64,000 bases of DNA from Lachancea thermotolerans CBS 6340 (lineage: Eukaryota; Ascomycota; Saccharomycetes; Saccharomycetales; Saccharomycetaceae). Positions 10,047-20,224 of the stretch are shown here, piece by piece; positions within the stretch are counted from its first letter, which is position 1, and each line of letters starts with the position of its first letter. The position numbers and the translations under genes were made by a program. The stretch spans positions 558,001 through 622,000 of the forward strand of contig NC_013080.1 in assembly GCF_000142805.1 (NCBI RefSeq), read 5' to 3'. Below the pieces are notes generated by a model that worked only from the letters and a program-made list of their open reading frames with translations, did no database searches and was not told the origin of the DNA.

Positions 10047-12752
10047 TTAAAGATTTGCTTGAGAGCCGACAACTTTCATAGCAGCATTATCAAGGACGAC
10101 ATAGTTTTGGTCCAGATCAACTGTTTGGAATACAATCACTCCATCTTGTTGCTTCCAAGCTTGGATCTTCAAGCGGTCGCCTGGGTACACGGCATTTGTA
10201 AAACGGACCTTAAACTCTTTGTATTGGCCGAATTTTTCGAAAAGAGCCTTCCCCGTGATCCCAAGGGTGCATAGGCCGTGCAATATGGGCCTTGGAAACT
10301 TTGCAAGCTTTGCCATGTTTGGATCAATGTGCAGGGGATTCAGGTCACCAGATAACCGGTAAATCGCAGCTTGGTTTGGATCAGTGCTAACTATCTTCTC
10401 AAAATCTGGTTTGGAGCTAGGGGCTTTGAATGACTGGACCGCAAATTTGGGACGGTTACCTTTCAAACGCTTTTCTTCTGGAACATGGGCTCCTCTTATA
10501 AAGAAGGAAGCCTCATTGTAAAATAAAGGCTCGTTTGTTTCTGCAATCACAGTTTGATACCCTCCGACAACTAAAGCAGCTTTGCCGCCTTTGTCATCCA
10601 CCTGAATTGGTTCTGCCTTTGTTTTTAATGTTCCTTTTGTTGGAACAGGAAACTTATTGAGCCTGATGTACTGCTCACCATGCAACAAAAAAGCGTAATT
10701 GAAATCATCGACAAGTGATTCCAACTTAATGCTGTTGCCGCTGGTCATAAACGGGATTACTGCAAAAGTGGGCAGAACTTGGAAATTAGGGTCGTTTTCA
10801 TAACAATAGTTGAGCTCAGTGCTCGAACACCCTAAACCTAGATTGTACAAAATCACATCCCGTTCACTGTACCGGAAACCGTCTTTCTTCGACGCGAGTG
10901 ATGAGGCGGATTTTGACTCAAGAGCGACGCTTTGTAAGATTGCCATTGTTGAGTCTTGGGCTGAACTAGGGTGCGCATACTGCGAAAAGTCAACTACTTT
11001 TCTCCAATTGTCGCGTAAAAACTCTGGCGTCGGCTGTAAGCTAACAACCCCTTTACTCCTCTGCCACCGCGTTTGGCCGCACCATCCGCCCCCCACTTCA
11101 AACAGCTGGCCAGTGACAGGCTTTCCTGCCTTAGCGTCAAGTTCCTTAGAAGCTAGCAAAACGAAGAAGGGAGAAACCTGGGATGGGTCGAAGTGGTTTC
11201 CTAGCTCTTTCTTAGAAAAGATAGTCTTGGTCATGGCAGTCTCCGCATGAGGTGCAACGACGTTGACTTTGATATTGTGCTTCAAACCTTCAAGCGCAAG
11301 AGTTTTTGAAAGACCAATCACGGCTGCCTTTGCTGCTGCATAATTAGCTTGACCAAAATTCCCATAAATTCCAGATGTTGAGGTAGTATTGATAATGCAT
11401 CCTCTTTTTTGTTTGAGGAAAACAGGCCAAACTGCTTTAGAAAGACCGAATGTTGAGAACAAGTGTACCTTCAGTACGATGTCCCATTCTTCATCTGTCA
11501 TCTTCGCAAAGCTCCTGTCCCTCAGAACGCCTGCATTATTGACAAGGATATCAACAGTACCAAATGCTTTCAAGGCTGTTTCAACAACCTCATTGGGGTT
11601 TTTAACAATGTCGTGTTTGTCAGGTATCGCTCGGCCCCTCCCATACGCCTTTTCAATTGCTAAGACAACAGAATCGGGGTCCCTGATGTCATTGACCACA
11701 ACTCTAGCACCGTACTTGGCAAAATTCAAAGCGTGCGATTTGCCTAACCCTCCTCCTGCCCCTGTGACGATGACAACTTTGTCCTTCAAAGACTTTATGG
11801 ATTGCGATCCCTGTTCATTTTGGGGCAAATCTCTGGCCTTCGCGATGAGGGCGTTATAATCGCTTAGCTGAGTTGGATGTTGGGTCTTATTGAAAGGCTT
11901 GTCCCTATAGTCACATATAGAGGGCCACTTGTTCAAAATAGCCTCTGCTGTAAAGCTTTCTGCATCTGGATTAAATATTTGGCCTGAAGATCTTTCCCAC
12001 CTTATTTGGCTGTAAAAGCCAGCAGCTAACTCGAAAATAGAATTGGTGACTTCAGTGCTCTCGTGGGTTAAGTAAACGACTAGTGGTGCAATTTTCTCGG
12101 GTGATAGCTGCTTCAAAATAGGAGGAGGGACCACCTTTTCTGTCATCCTCGATCTCGCTAATGGCACAATACAGTTAACTCGGATATTATACTTGTAGCC
12201 CTCTTTAGCCAAGGTCTCTGAAAGCCCGACAAGGCCCATTTTTGCTGCAGAGTAATTGGCTTGTCCGAAATTACCATAGAGACCCGCTGGAGAGCACGTA
12301 TTGACTATCCTTCCAAAACCCTGTTCCTTCATGTAAGGCCAGGCAGCCTTTGTCAGGCGGTAGGCCCCATTTAGATGCACGTCTACTACTGAGGCGAAAG
12401 CAGAGCTGCTCATTTTTACGAAACTCGAGTCTCTGAGGATTCCAGCATTATTAATTATGACATCAACGCGACCGAAATTATCCAGCGCTGCTTGAACAAT
12501 CCCTTGAGCATTTTCTGTCACTGAATCATAGTTTGCAACTGCCTCAGTCTTATATTTCTCACTAATTTCCGAAACAACTACATCTGCTGCCCGCGAGTTT
12601 TGTCCCTCTCCACCCAGAGACCCACCCAGATCGTTCACGACAACTTTGGCTCCCCTTTTCGCGAATTCAAGAGCGTAAATCCTCCCTAGTCCACCGCCTG
12701 CACCTGTAATAATAACCACGCGACCTTTGAAGCTCAGCTTGTTGTCACCCAT
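10047..12752 (-). CDS. FOX2: Peroxisomal multifunctional beta-oxidation enzyme
   Basis: 901 residues: two short-chain dehydrogenase domains and a hydratase-2 domain. The first has TGAGGGLG at residues 16-23 and the catalytic YSAAK near residue 165; the second repeats TGAGGGLG near residue 330 with YAAAK near 470. The MaoC-type hydratase with SGDLNPLHIDP fills about 630-901. Fox2 converts 2-enoyl-CoA through (3R)-hydroxyacyl-CoA to 3-ketoacyl-CoA in peroxisomes. The C-terminus is ...SQANL rather than SKL; ANL also ends animal catalase (KANL), so it can serve as a weak PTS1. Context matches YKR009C. Confidence 0.97.
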   Translation of the reverse strand: MGDNKLSFKGRVVIITGAGGGLGRIYALEFAKRGAKVVVNDLGGSLGGEGQNSRAADVVVSEISEKYKTEAVANYDSVTENAQGIVQAALDNFGRVDVIINNAGILRDSSFVKMSSSAFASVVDVHLNGAYRLTKAAWPYMKEQGFGRIVNTCSPAGLYGNFGQANYSAAKMGLVGLSETLAKEGYKYNIRVNCIVPLARSRMTEKVVPPPILKQLSPEKIAPLVVYLTHESTEVTNSIFELAAGFYSQIRWERSSGQIFNPDAESFTAEAILNKWPSICDYRDKPFNKTQHPTQLSDYNALIAKARDLPQNEQGSQSIKSLKDKVVIVTGAGGGLGKSHALNFAKYGARVVVNDIRDPDSVVLAIEKAYGRGRAIPDKHDIVKNPNEVVETALKAFGTVDILVNNAGVLRDRSFAKMTDEEWDIVLKVHLFSTFGLSKAVWPVFLKQKRGCIINTTSTSGIYGNFGQANYAAAKAAVIGLSKTLALEGLKHNIKVNVVAPHAETAMTKTIFSKKELGNHFDPSQVSPFFVLLASKELDAKAGKPVTGQLFEVGGGWCGQTRWQRSKGVVSLQPTPEFLRDNWRKVVDFSQYAHPSSAQDSTMAILQSVALESKSASSLASKKDGFRYSERDVILYNLGLGCSSTELNYCYENDPNFQVLPTFAVIPFMTSGNSIKLESLVDDFNYAFLLHGEQYIRLNKFPVPTKGTLKTKAEPIQVDDKGGKAALVVGGYQTVIAETNEPLFYNEASFFIRGAHVPEEKRLKGNRPKFAVQSFKAPSSKPDFEKIVSTDPNQAAIYRLSGDLNPLHIDPNMAKLAKFPRPILHGLCTLGITGKALFEKFGQYKEFKVRFTNAVYPGDRLKIQAWKQQDGVIVFQTVDLDQNYVVLDNAAMKVVGSQANL

Positions 12753-12971
12753 TATGGTCTAATTTCTTATCAATAGGACTGCGTGCTCAAACTGGATAAT
12801 TATGTTCTCATGTTGAGAGCGAGAGCAGCCCTCATCTGGACATTCTATCCTGTTATATAGCTCGAGCGGTGATTCACCACACCGAGAAATGGTCACCCCT
12901 CAAAAGTGAGCTACCCCAACGTTTTAAGGGTTCGTCTTTGACCCTTGACGTATATAAAGACAAAACAAACT
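12753..12971 (-). promoter_or_regulatory. FOX2 promoter: TATA element and paired CGG/CCG
   Basis: A TATA-like element (CTATATAAC on the minus strand, 12851-12860) lies about 100 bases before the FOX2 ATG. Just upstream, CGG at 12867-12869 and CCG at 12882-12884 are separated by 12 bases and contain the palindrome GGTGATTCACC. Inverted CGG triplets are the usual target of paired Zn2Cys6 regulators. S. cerevisiae oleate response elements have wider spacing, so Oaf1/Pip2 binding is only a possibility. Confidence 0.35.
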
Positions 12972-14342
12972 TCATCTCAGATGGAAGTCGCCAGTCTTCG
13001 CAATGTACTTGACGCCCTTGAATGGCTTGATGTTCTTGGAAAGCCCTGAGAGAATGTCGACTGAATCCACCTTGATGCCACTTGGTAGTTCACCTCTGTT
13101 GGTGTAAGATACGGAGAGCTGCAGGGCTCTGACTTGTTCTCGCGTAGCATTCTCAAGACACCCTCGCAAAACCGGCAGTGTACCCGTAGGTGTTTCCTTG
13201 TCAAATACCCACTTCCCAATGTTGTTTGAAGCGCAATTCTCAAAATGACCATGTGTGCTCCTTAAAACTTTTATCTTGCACTCACTAGGAAGCGGTCCAA
13301 ACGACAGAGTAATTACAAGGTCGTCGACAACTTTGGCATGTTGAGATCCAGCAATGTTCAAATTGACCTCAAACTCGTCGCCCAAATCTCCTAACTCTGT
13401 GCGATAGTCCGGACTAACTAGCCCTATGTTTGAAAAAAGTTTACTTTTGCTTTGAAGCGAGTCAAGATCAATGCTGTAATGCATCAACTGAAATTTTCCG
13501 TCAGGTGGAACAAATCGTAGTTGATCTGGACGACCCTGATAGCTATCAAGGCAACACTGGTGGAGCGCCGGCATCCCGAGGTCGTGCCCTCGTAGACGTA
13601 AGTTTAGCGCTATAACTGGGTTCCCCGAAAGATGTGAGCGAAAGTCAACTACTCCATCCAAAACGCCGCGTACAGATGTCAGCTCGCCGGTTTTTTCATT
13701 TTTGCGGAGAATGACATGGACGGTCTCGACCACATCCACATAGAGTTCATTATTGGAATATTTGACCCCCGCACTTCTCCAGGGCACCAGTTTCTCCTTT
13801 GCGGCTGGCCCCTTTGCCGGATCACCTATATTAAGAACCTGGCTTGTGTTGCGTTGTGAAATTCTATTGCTAAGAGATGAGGCGGTGGAGTTAATAACTT
13901 TTGAGAGATCCTCTCGAGAGGGAACCATATCGCGTAGGTGGTTGAAATCTGTAACTGCAGGTTCATTGGCGTCTACCATACAATTGAGCAGTAACGCAAT
14001 ACGGTCCTGATTGTTAACCATCTTCGAAATAGTCAATTGGTCTTTGTCGAAGTATTGTAGTAATGTGTTGTCGAAACCTTCCAAAAACACCGCTGGTTCT
14101 AAAGGGTTTGACTGATGTGTAGCTAGACACCAGTAGATAAGCTTGTTGGCTTTAGATTTGAATCTGTAAACCTGCAAGCTTCTGCCGATGCTCACTTTGA
14201 ACCAACTATCGTCATTTGGTGATTCGGGCGCCATAGCCTGCAACTTTGTCCATAAAGACATGAAAGTTGGAGAGTCGTAGCTCAATAGGTGCTGGAACAC
14301 CAAAGCATTCTTCAAGTCTGTTATGTAAAAGGACAAAAACAT
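12972..14342 (-). CDS. APM3: AP-3 adaptor complex mu subunit
   Basis: 456 residues with medium-chain adaptin architecture: an N-terminal longin-like domain (MFLSFYITDLKNALVFQHLL, residues 1-140) and a C-terminal mu homology domain from about residue 185 (VPWRSAGVKYSNNELYVDVVETVHVILRKN). AP-3 carries cargo such as alkaline phosphatase and Vam3 directly from Golgi to vacuole. The mu homology domain is divergent and lacks the clean repeats of AP-1/AP-2 mu, which is typical of Apm3. The call is strengthened by place: next to SNF5, BSD2 and CTP1 in the same order and strands as YBR288C-YBR291C. Confidence 0.9.
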   Translation of the reverse strand: MFLSFYITDLKNALVFQHLLSYDSPTFMSLWTKLQAMAPESPNDDSWFKVSIGRSLQVYRFKSKANKLIYWCLATHQSNPLEPAVFLEGFDNTLLQYFDKDQLTISKMVNNQDRIALLLNCMVDANEPAVTDFNHLRDMVPSREDLSKVINSTASSLSNRISQRNTSQVLNIGDPAKGPAAKEKLVPWRSAGVKYSNNELYVDVVETVHVILRKNEKTGELTSVRGVLDGVVDFRSHLSGNPVIALNLRLRGHDLGMPALHQCCLDSYQGRPDQLRFVPPDGKFQLMHYSIDLDSLQSKSKLFSNIGLVSPDYRTELGDLGDEFEVNLNIAGSQHAKVVDDLVITLSFGPLPSECKIKVLRSTHGHFENCASNNIGKWVFDKETPTGTLPVLRGCLENATREQVRALQLSVSYTNRGELPSGIKVDSVDILSGLSKNIKPFKGVKYIAKTGDFHLR

Positions 14343-14514
14343 ACTAGTCCGTTGGCGGAGACTTTAATAAGACGCTGTTCTGAAGTTCTTTTGGTTGTGT
14401 TCCTTAGATCGCTTAGATCACATGAAAGAATAAATATTGAAATTGATATAAATTCAATTTGTGAAATTTAGCTTCATCACTCCTACAAAACGCGACGCGA
14501 TCCATAAAACAGTA

Positions 14515-14685
14515 ATGAACAATTTACAAACCAACCCGTTCGCGAATATCGGGACCACAAGCTTTAGCTTGTCACAAGTTCCTCAGCATATACTACAAAA
14601 CTTGACCCCTGTTCAGTTACAAATGATACAACAGAAGCATCAACAGTTGTTGATGGAGCGGCAGGCTTTAATGCAGCAACAGCAG

Positions 14686-14720
<35 letters not shown>

Positions 14721-14918
14721 ACAGCAACAACAGCCGCAACATCATCAAAACCAACAACATCCGTCCATGTCTCAACGTCATCAACCGGGGGAATTACCGC
14801 AACATCAGCGGCAACATCAACATCAACAACAACAACAACAACACCATCTTCATCAACAGCAGCAACAACATCAGCTCAAGCAACAACAGCAGCAACAGCA
14901 GTTACAGCAACAGCAGTT

Positions 14919-14998
<80 letters not shown>

Positions 14999-16866
14999 TA
15001 CAGCAGCAACAAATCACAGCAAACGCCGGGCAATCGACCGCACTCCCTCAACAACTCAATCTCGCCCAAAGAGCTCAGATATTGAAAGCTAAGCAGCAAC
15101 AGCTGGACACTAATCAGCAACAAGCAGCATCGACTCCTACTGGTGTCCCAGCGCTCAATCTACCTCCACAGATTGCGCAGCTCCCTCCACACGTGCAGCA
15201 ACGTGTGCTTAACAATTTAAAACAACAAGCCGCAGCCAAGAACAATCCTGCAGCAGTCGCAGCTATTACAGCTGCGCAACAGCAGTTGGCTGGCAGAATG
15301 TCAAATCATCAGTCACCTACACCCCCTTCCGCCCAATTTCCTCAACAGCCAATACCCCAAACTCCAGGGTTACCAACCCCGCCAGTGCCTCAGGCTTCTG
15401 TGCCTCTTCCAAAATTCCAGACTATTTTTCAGGATCCACCCGAAAGGCAAATGAGCTCGCATAGCCATTGGTCAGACAAAATTGAAAGAGGGGAGCTCGA
15501 TATCAAAGAACCAGATTCAAATCTTTTGATTTACGAACAGACCCTGAAACGCGATCGAGAAAATGGCGAACAGCTCATAAAGGAGAGAACTGGGTATGAG
15601 CCTTTTAGCAAGTATGGTTTTAGCCATAAAGAGTATCTTACAAGGCTTTTACAGGATTTAAATTACATCAAGGAGGTGAAAGCAGCAAGAATGAAATCTA
15701 TTACTGCGACAACACAAGGGCTCGTTTCAAAGAGTATATGGGGGGACGGGTACTCTGGATATGGAAATGGCTTCAGCAATACAGTTACGAGCGTATCCAC
15801 TGGGCAAACAGGGCCGGATGGGCGTCAATCAACGCACTACAACGTGGGGGAAATATACCAGCAGGCAATGTACGAGTCACATGAAGAACTTGTGCCCGTA
15901 AGATTGGAGTTTGATGCTGAGCGCGACAACTTTTCGCTGCGAGACGTGTTCGTCTGGAACAAAAACGAGAAGATAATAAAGATAGAAGAACTTGTGACTG
16001 AGATGCTACGAGATTACAGGTTTGCTCGCAACGACCAGTTTTTCGAGACAGTGGTGCAAAGTATCAAGGAACAAATAAATGAATTTCAGCCAGATCCATT
16101 CCTTGAAAACGAGGGAGATAGGTTTGGAGGGGACGACCTTCGTATCAAGATCCAGTTAGATATAGTAGTTGGGCAAAACCAGCTCATGGACGCCTTCGAA
16201 TGGGATATATCGAATCCAAGTAACAGCCCCGAGGAATTTGCAGAGACGTTGAGCCAGGAACTTGAACTTCCGGGCGAGTTCTCCACAGCGATTGCTCATT
16301 CCATAAGGGAGCAGGTTCACATGTATCATAAGTCCTTGTCCCTTACTTGTTACCAGTTCGACGGGTCCACAGTAGAAGACGAAGATATCAGAAGCAGACT
16401 CCTGCCACTTGTTACGCTCAACGAAGTATTTCGAAACTCCATGAATACGAAGGTATTCACGCCTAGCCTTCTTAAGGTCTCGCATGCGGAGCTTGAGCGG
16501 TTAGACAGGGATAAGGATAGGGACACTAGGCGTAAAAGGAGACAAGGCCGCTTCAACAGACGTGGAGTTGGACCTGGTACCGCAGTTACGTTAAATGACG
16601 GCTCTTTACCTGACCTTTCTGACGTGCCGAAAACGTTCCGGATCCCGGTACCTTCTACTATCCTTCCAGGTGGGGTTGACTTAGGTCCGTCCGTGAATTC
16701 CTACAGGACCGAAAGTTCAAGCGAGTACATGGCGAGACCACCCGAACCGGCCTTGGAACAACCAAATCCATGTTGCCGAATAATTGACCACAACCCAGGC
16801 CAATACTTACTTGTACGTATCAAGCTTCCATCCAAAACAGATGGGGCTATTAGTCAAGGTGTATAA
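14515..16866 (+). CDS. SNF5: SWI/SNF chromatin remodeler subunit Snf5
   Basis: 783 residues from the first ATG at 14515; the frame is open upstream to 14461 but without an ATG. The N-terminal third is very Gln-rich, then a Pro-rich linker, then the SNF5/INI1 homology region with two repeats (LVPVRLEFDAERDNFSLRD... near residue 462, and IQLDIVVGQNQLMDAFEWD near residue 545). The Gln-rich part serves in activator contact and pH sensing in S. cerevisiae; the repeats assemble the remodeler. It is shorter than S. cerevisiae Snf5 (905), mainly in low-complexity parts. It is divergent from APM3 with a 172-base promoter, as in YBR288C/YBR289W. Confidence 0.97.
14918..14999 (+). repeat. CAGCAA hexanucleotide array in SNF5
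   Basis: About 13 near-perfect copies of CAGCAA code for polyglutamine. It differs from the mixed CAA/CAG tracts nearby (14671-14735 and 14826-14917) by its regular period of six, suggesting recent expansion by slippage. Confidence 0.9.
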
Positions 16867-17003
16867 TCGTCTTTAATGATATAATTCGGTTTATGGCTTG
16901 TAAGTTCCGGAAACGAATACTCTCAATTGTACACTGCATACAAATAACCAAGCGTTCAAGATATAAACACAAGGCGCCTGCGTGCTGCAAAAGATCTGAA
17001 CAC

Positions 17004-17855
17004 ATGGCTGAACTGAACTTAGGTGCAGGCGTGGTAGGGAGGTCATCCGATGCAATTCCTGAATCTGACTCTCATGGACAGGATGCGCCACAAGGACAAC
17101 GCGGTTTCGCCAGCACGCTGCAAGAGAACATTATGAGGAGCTTCGATTCTGTAGGCAAAAAATTCAATGTGCTTGACAGGCTATTCAAAAAGAATAATGG
17201 TACAACGGGCTTGCAGTTTGGCGCGAATGCCGACGGGGTTTTCAGCAACTTAACAGCTAAGCCTGATGAAAGTGGATCCGTGGAGCTCCAGGATAGGGAT
17301 AAGCCACCAAACTATGAGGAAGCAGCCGCTGACATGGCCCCTTCTTACTACGGTATGGACGAAGATGGCATAGGCATGTACTACAACGAAATATGCTTCG
17401 AAGGACTACCCGTTGGTAATGTTGTTAACCTCCTGTGGAATATAATAGTGAGCGTCAGCTTCCAGTTTGTGGGATTTTTGTTAACATACATCCTGCACAC
17501 ATCACATGCTGCTAAGCAAGGCTCTCGTTTTGGCTTAGGCCTCACCTTTTTGGGGTACGGTTATTCGATGATACCAAACGATGTAACTTCCAAGGTTGGC
17601 AAAAGCAAATCTATTAGTAAACTGAAGCCGCTCGATCCAAATGAATTCGACGACATGCATTTATACTCAGGAAGCGCTACAAAAGATGAATTTGAATCAA
17701 GCTTAAGCCATGGAATTGATGAGAAAAAGAGCGGTATACCGTTTCTTGCTATTTTGCTGTTTGTGAGCGGTTTCTCGATTATGTTCAAAAGCATTTATGA
17801 CTACGTTAAAGTCAAAAGGAAGGAAAGGCGCTACCTGACTCAAGAGCAAGTTTAA
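17004..17855 (+). CDS. BSD2: Bsd2-like PY-motif membrane adaptor for Rsp5
   Basis: 283 residues from the ATG at 17004. An earlier in-frame ATG at 16893 is only 26 bases after the SNF5 stop and would add a basic extension without family resemblance, so the later start is preferred, though not proven. A PPNY motif lies at residues 101-104, the binding site for the WW domains of Rsp5. Three hydrophobic segments follow (VVNLLWNIIVSVSFQFVGFLL, FGLGLTFLGYGYSMIP, FLAILLFVSGFSIMF), as in the NDFIP family. Bsd2 directs Smf1/Smf2 metal transporters and other cargo to vacuolar degradation. Context matches YBR290W. Confidence 0.9.
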   Translation: MAELNLGAGVVGRSSDAIPESDSHGQDAPQGQRGFASTLQENIMRSFDSVGKKFNVLDRLFKKNNGTTGLQFGANADGVFSNLTAKPDESGSVELQDRDKPPNYEEAAADMAPSYYGMDEDGIGMYYNEICFEGLPVGNVVNLLWNIIVSVSFQFVGFLLTYILHTSHAAKQGSRFGLGLTFLGYGYSMIPNDVTSKVGKSKSISKLKPLDPNEFDDMHLYSGSATKDEFESSLSHGIDEKKSGIPFLAILLFVSGFSIMFKSIYDYVKVKRKERRYLTQEQV

Positions 17856-17929
17856 TTAATGCAGGCAACAGGATATAAAATATTTAAGTATGGTCTATAA
17901 CAAAAAATCGGTTTTCGTATAATCTCTGC

Positions 17930-18823
17930 CTAAGCGCCCAAAATTATAAGTACCTTTTCGTAAATAGTAAACACGATACCACCACTTAGTATCAGCCTAC
18001 CAAGTCGCGGGGTGGCACCTTTCCAGAAAGTTTTGAGTCCTTCTTCTCTAAAGACAGTAGAAAAGCAGTTCAAGGTTGATGAGTACTTGGAGGAGTTCAA
18101 ACTTTGCATTCTTGTTTTTACGGTGTCAATTGGCATGGTAGTGTAAACGGTCACAATGCCGCTGAAGGCACCGACCACGAAAGTGAGACCAGATGACAGA
18201 GGCTTGTCCTTAGGTGCGTTGGTGTATTCTTGTATCATGGTTTTGATTTTGTTGTAGCAGCCCAACCTCACGGCTTGGTTGGCAGCTTGCCTCATAGACA
18301 CAGGAAGAACGCCTCGATATAAACCAGAAAAACCTTGATCGTACACTAAATTGGAGTAGTTGCGAAGCATTCCGCGGCCGTTATTGTGATATTTGGGGTT
18401 GGCGCTCTGTTTATCATCTATTAAAGCGGTTTTGATGGCTTCAAATGGGGTGACTGCAACTACACTTTCGAGCAGACCTGCTCCTAATCCAGCCACAATA
18501 CCTCTTGGGCCACTCAGCTCACCTGTCTGTGGATCTCTGAGGACATTTTTGATGGCGTCAAAGCCGAGAAACCTCACACCGGCTTTCGCAGTATTTCCAA
18601 CGATGAACGCTGGACACCCCACATAGAGAGCGCCCACACCTTGCGACTTGGCTGTCCTGTAAATCAGAGTGAGCGGATTTCTAGACGCTGTCGACGACTT
18701 GTCGACCAGCTGAAGTCTAGTCTTTGCAAATTCAAATGGATATGTTATAGATGCTTCTGCCGCCCCAGCGAGAGCGCCCGCGAGGAAAGAATGCAAAGGA
18801 TCCACTTGTCTTTTCTGGGACAT
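17930..18823 (-). CDS. CTP1: Mitochondrial tricarboxylate (citrate) carrier
   Basis: 297 residues (S. cerevisiae Ctp1 has 299) with three mitochondrial-carrier repeats and signature motifs PFEFAKTR, PFEAIKT and PIDTVKTR. It exchanges citrate for malate or other tricarboxylates across the inner membrane, supplying cytosolic citrate. It is convergent with BSD2, the stop codons 74 bases apart, as in YBR290W/YBR291C. Confidence 0.96.
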   Translation of the reverse strand: MSQKRQVDPLHSFLAGALAGAAEASITYPFEFAKTRLQLVDKSSTASRNPLTLIYRTAKSQGVGALYVGCPAFIVGNTAKAGVRFLGFDAIKNVLRDPQTGELSGPRGIVAGLGAGLLESVVAVTPFEAIKTALIDDKQSANPKYHNNGRGMLRNYSNLVYDQGFSGLYRGVLPVSMRQAANQAVRLGCYNKIKTMIQEYTNAPKDKPLSSGLTFVVGAFSGIVTVYTTMPIDTVKTRMQSLNSSKYSSTLNCFSTVFREEGLKTFWKGATPRLGRLILSGGIVFTIYEKVLIILGA

Positions 18824-20224
18824 CTTGATGCTTTGAGTTAAACTGTGGTTATTAGAAGTTGGATGGTCCCTGTTGAAGATGTTTCTGACATCTCATATAT
18901 TTATACCGCTTAGCGCATCTCTTCAAATTTCCGATGGAATTCTCTTTTGACAACTACATCAGCAGATAATGGGTGCCCAGACGCACCAAACTGATCGTAC
19001 CGCGCAGGCCTGCTGCTGTCGGCACATTTTGGCTAAGACCTACAACAGGAAAACAGGGGATAGTTGCAGGATAACGTCAGACCAAGCTTATTTTATGCCC
19101 CGTCTCAATATAGTGAACATTATTAAAAGCGACAAAAACGCGTGAATCGTGGAACATAGCATGGGATAATCAAGTGGTTCTCTAATGAAGACCAGCGAAA
19201 GGAAAAGAGGTACGGTATTGAACAGAGCGTGCGTGCCCAAACTTGAGCATCCGTTTCCTCTCACTCCGAGGGCATAGTCAAAAAAAAAACAAAAACTCCA
19301 AGATTCATGCCACATCAAGCTTGATGCATCTTAAGCGCAATAAAGAGGGATGAGTTGATGCCATTGCGCCGCTGCCGAATTTCACTTTTTGCCAAAAAGG
19401 CAGCTTGCAGCATGGTAAACAAGGTTCTGCGGTGCGCTGTTTCTCTAAATATTCAAATTTTGAAGCGATTGCAAATCCTGAGAACTAAGCACGGCCTTCG
19501 CGTTTCACTCTAAAAGGCTGCTTGATTGAAGCGCGGGTTTCGTTTTTTCTGCATCTTTTCCGCACGGCATGCTCAAGCGGCATATCTTATGTTTCCTCTC
19601 ATATTATCGCATCGACATGGAGACACAGCCTTCGGTTTGAGTTTAGGTGCTGAAGCAATGGCTTCAAAGCATACATTAGCACCACGATCTTGCTGCGTGA
19701 AATCCTCTTTGTCTTTGGGAAGATGTTATACGTCGTCGCGAGTATATTAAAGGATAAACGCTGCGTTACAGCCGTCGGAGGCAGGGCCAAGATATAAATA
19801 CAATCCCAAGCCCCCCCCCTCCAACAAGAAAGAATTACCATATACGTGCAATCGTAGAAAGAGTTTGTCGTAGCGGGGCCACCTCAAGTTATTATTGGTT
19901 TCAAGATTCAAGCAATCATGCAAGGGATTTTTTTGGTAGTAGGTCACTAAATCTCTTTCAAACAGGATACATCGCTCGCGAAGGCAGCTTTGCTAAGGAT
20001 GGGCGGCAATGTCTTACTCTGCTCACTTTTTTTTACCATGGAAACTAACATTTTTTTCGAATTACCAATCATATGGAATGTCGTTCGTCACGGGTGACTA
20101 ATATCGGACCAATGTAATGTCGAAAACCTACTTTTTATGATTTATTGATAAAGCTCTGAGATTTAGCCGGCCAACCATTCTAAACACTCTTGTTTCGACT
20201 ATTGGTTAGAGCTTGCATGGTTCA
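18824..20224. other. Long divergent intergenic region, CTP1 to LEU5
   Basis: 1.4 kb with promoters of CTP1 (left) and LEU5 (right). It marks a synteny junction: YBR291C on one side and YHR002W on the other. I see homopolymers (an A run near 19278, nine C at 19811-19819) but no coding frame with family features, tRNA or repeat element. Confidence 0.4.

Noticed and set aside
16893-17003. Upstream in-frame extension of BSD2
   Set aside because: It starts 26 bases after the SNF5 stop and adds a basic segment without family resemblance; the ATG at 17004 is more plausible.
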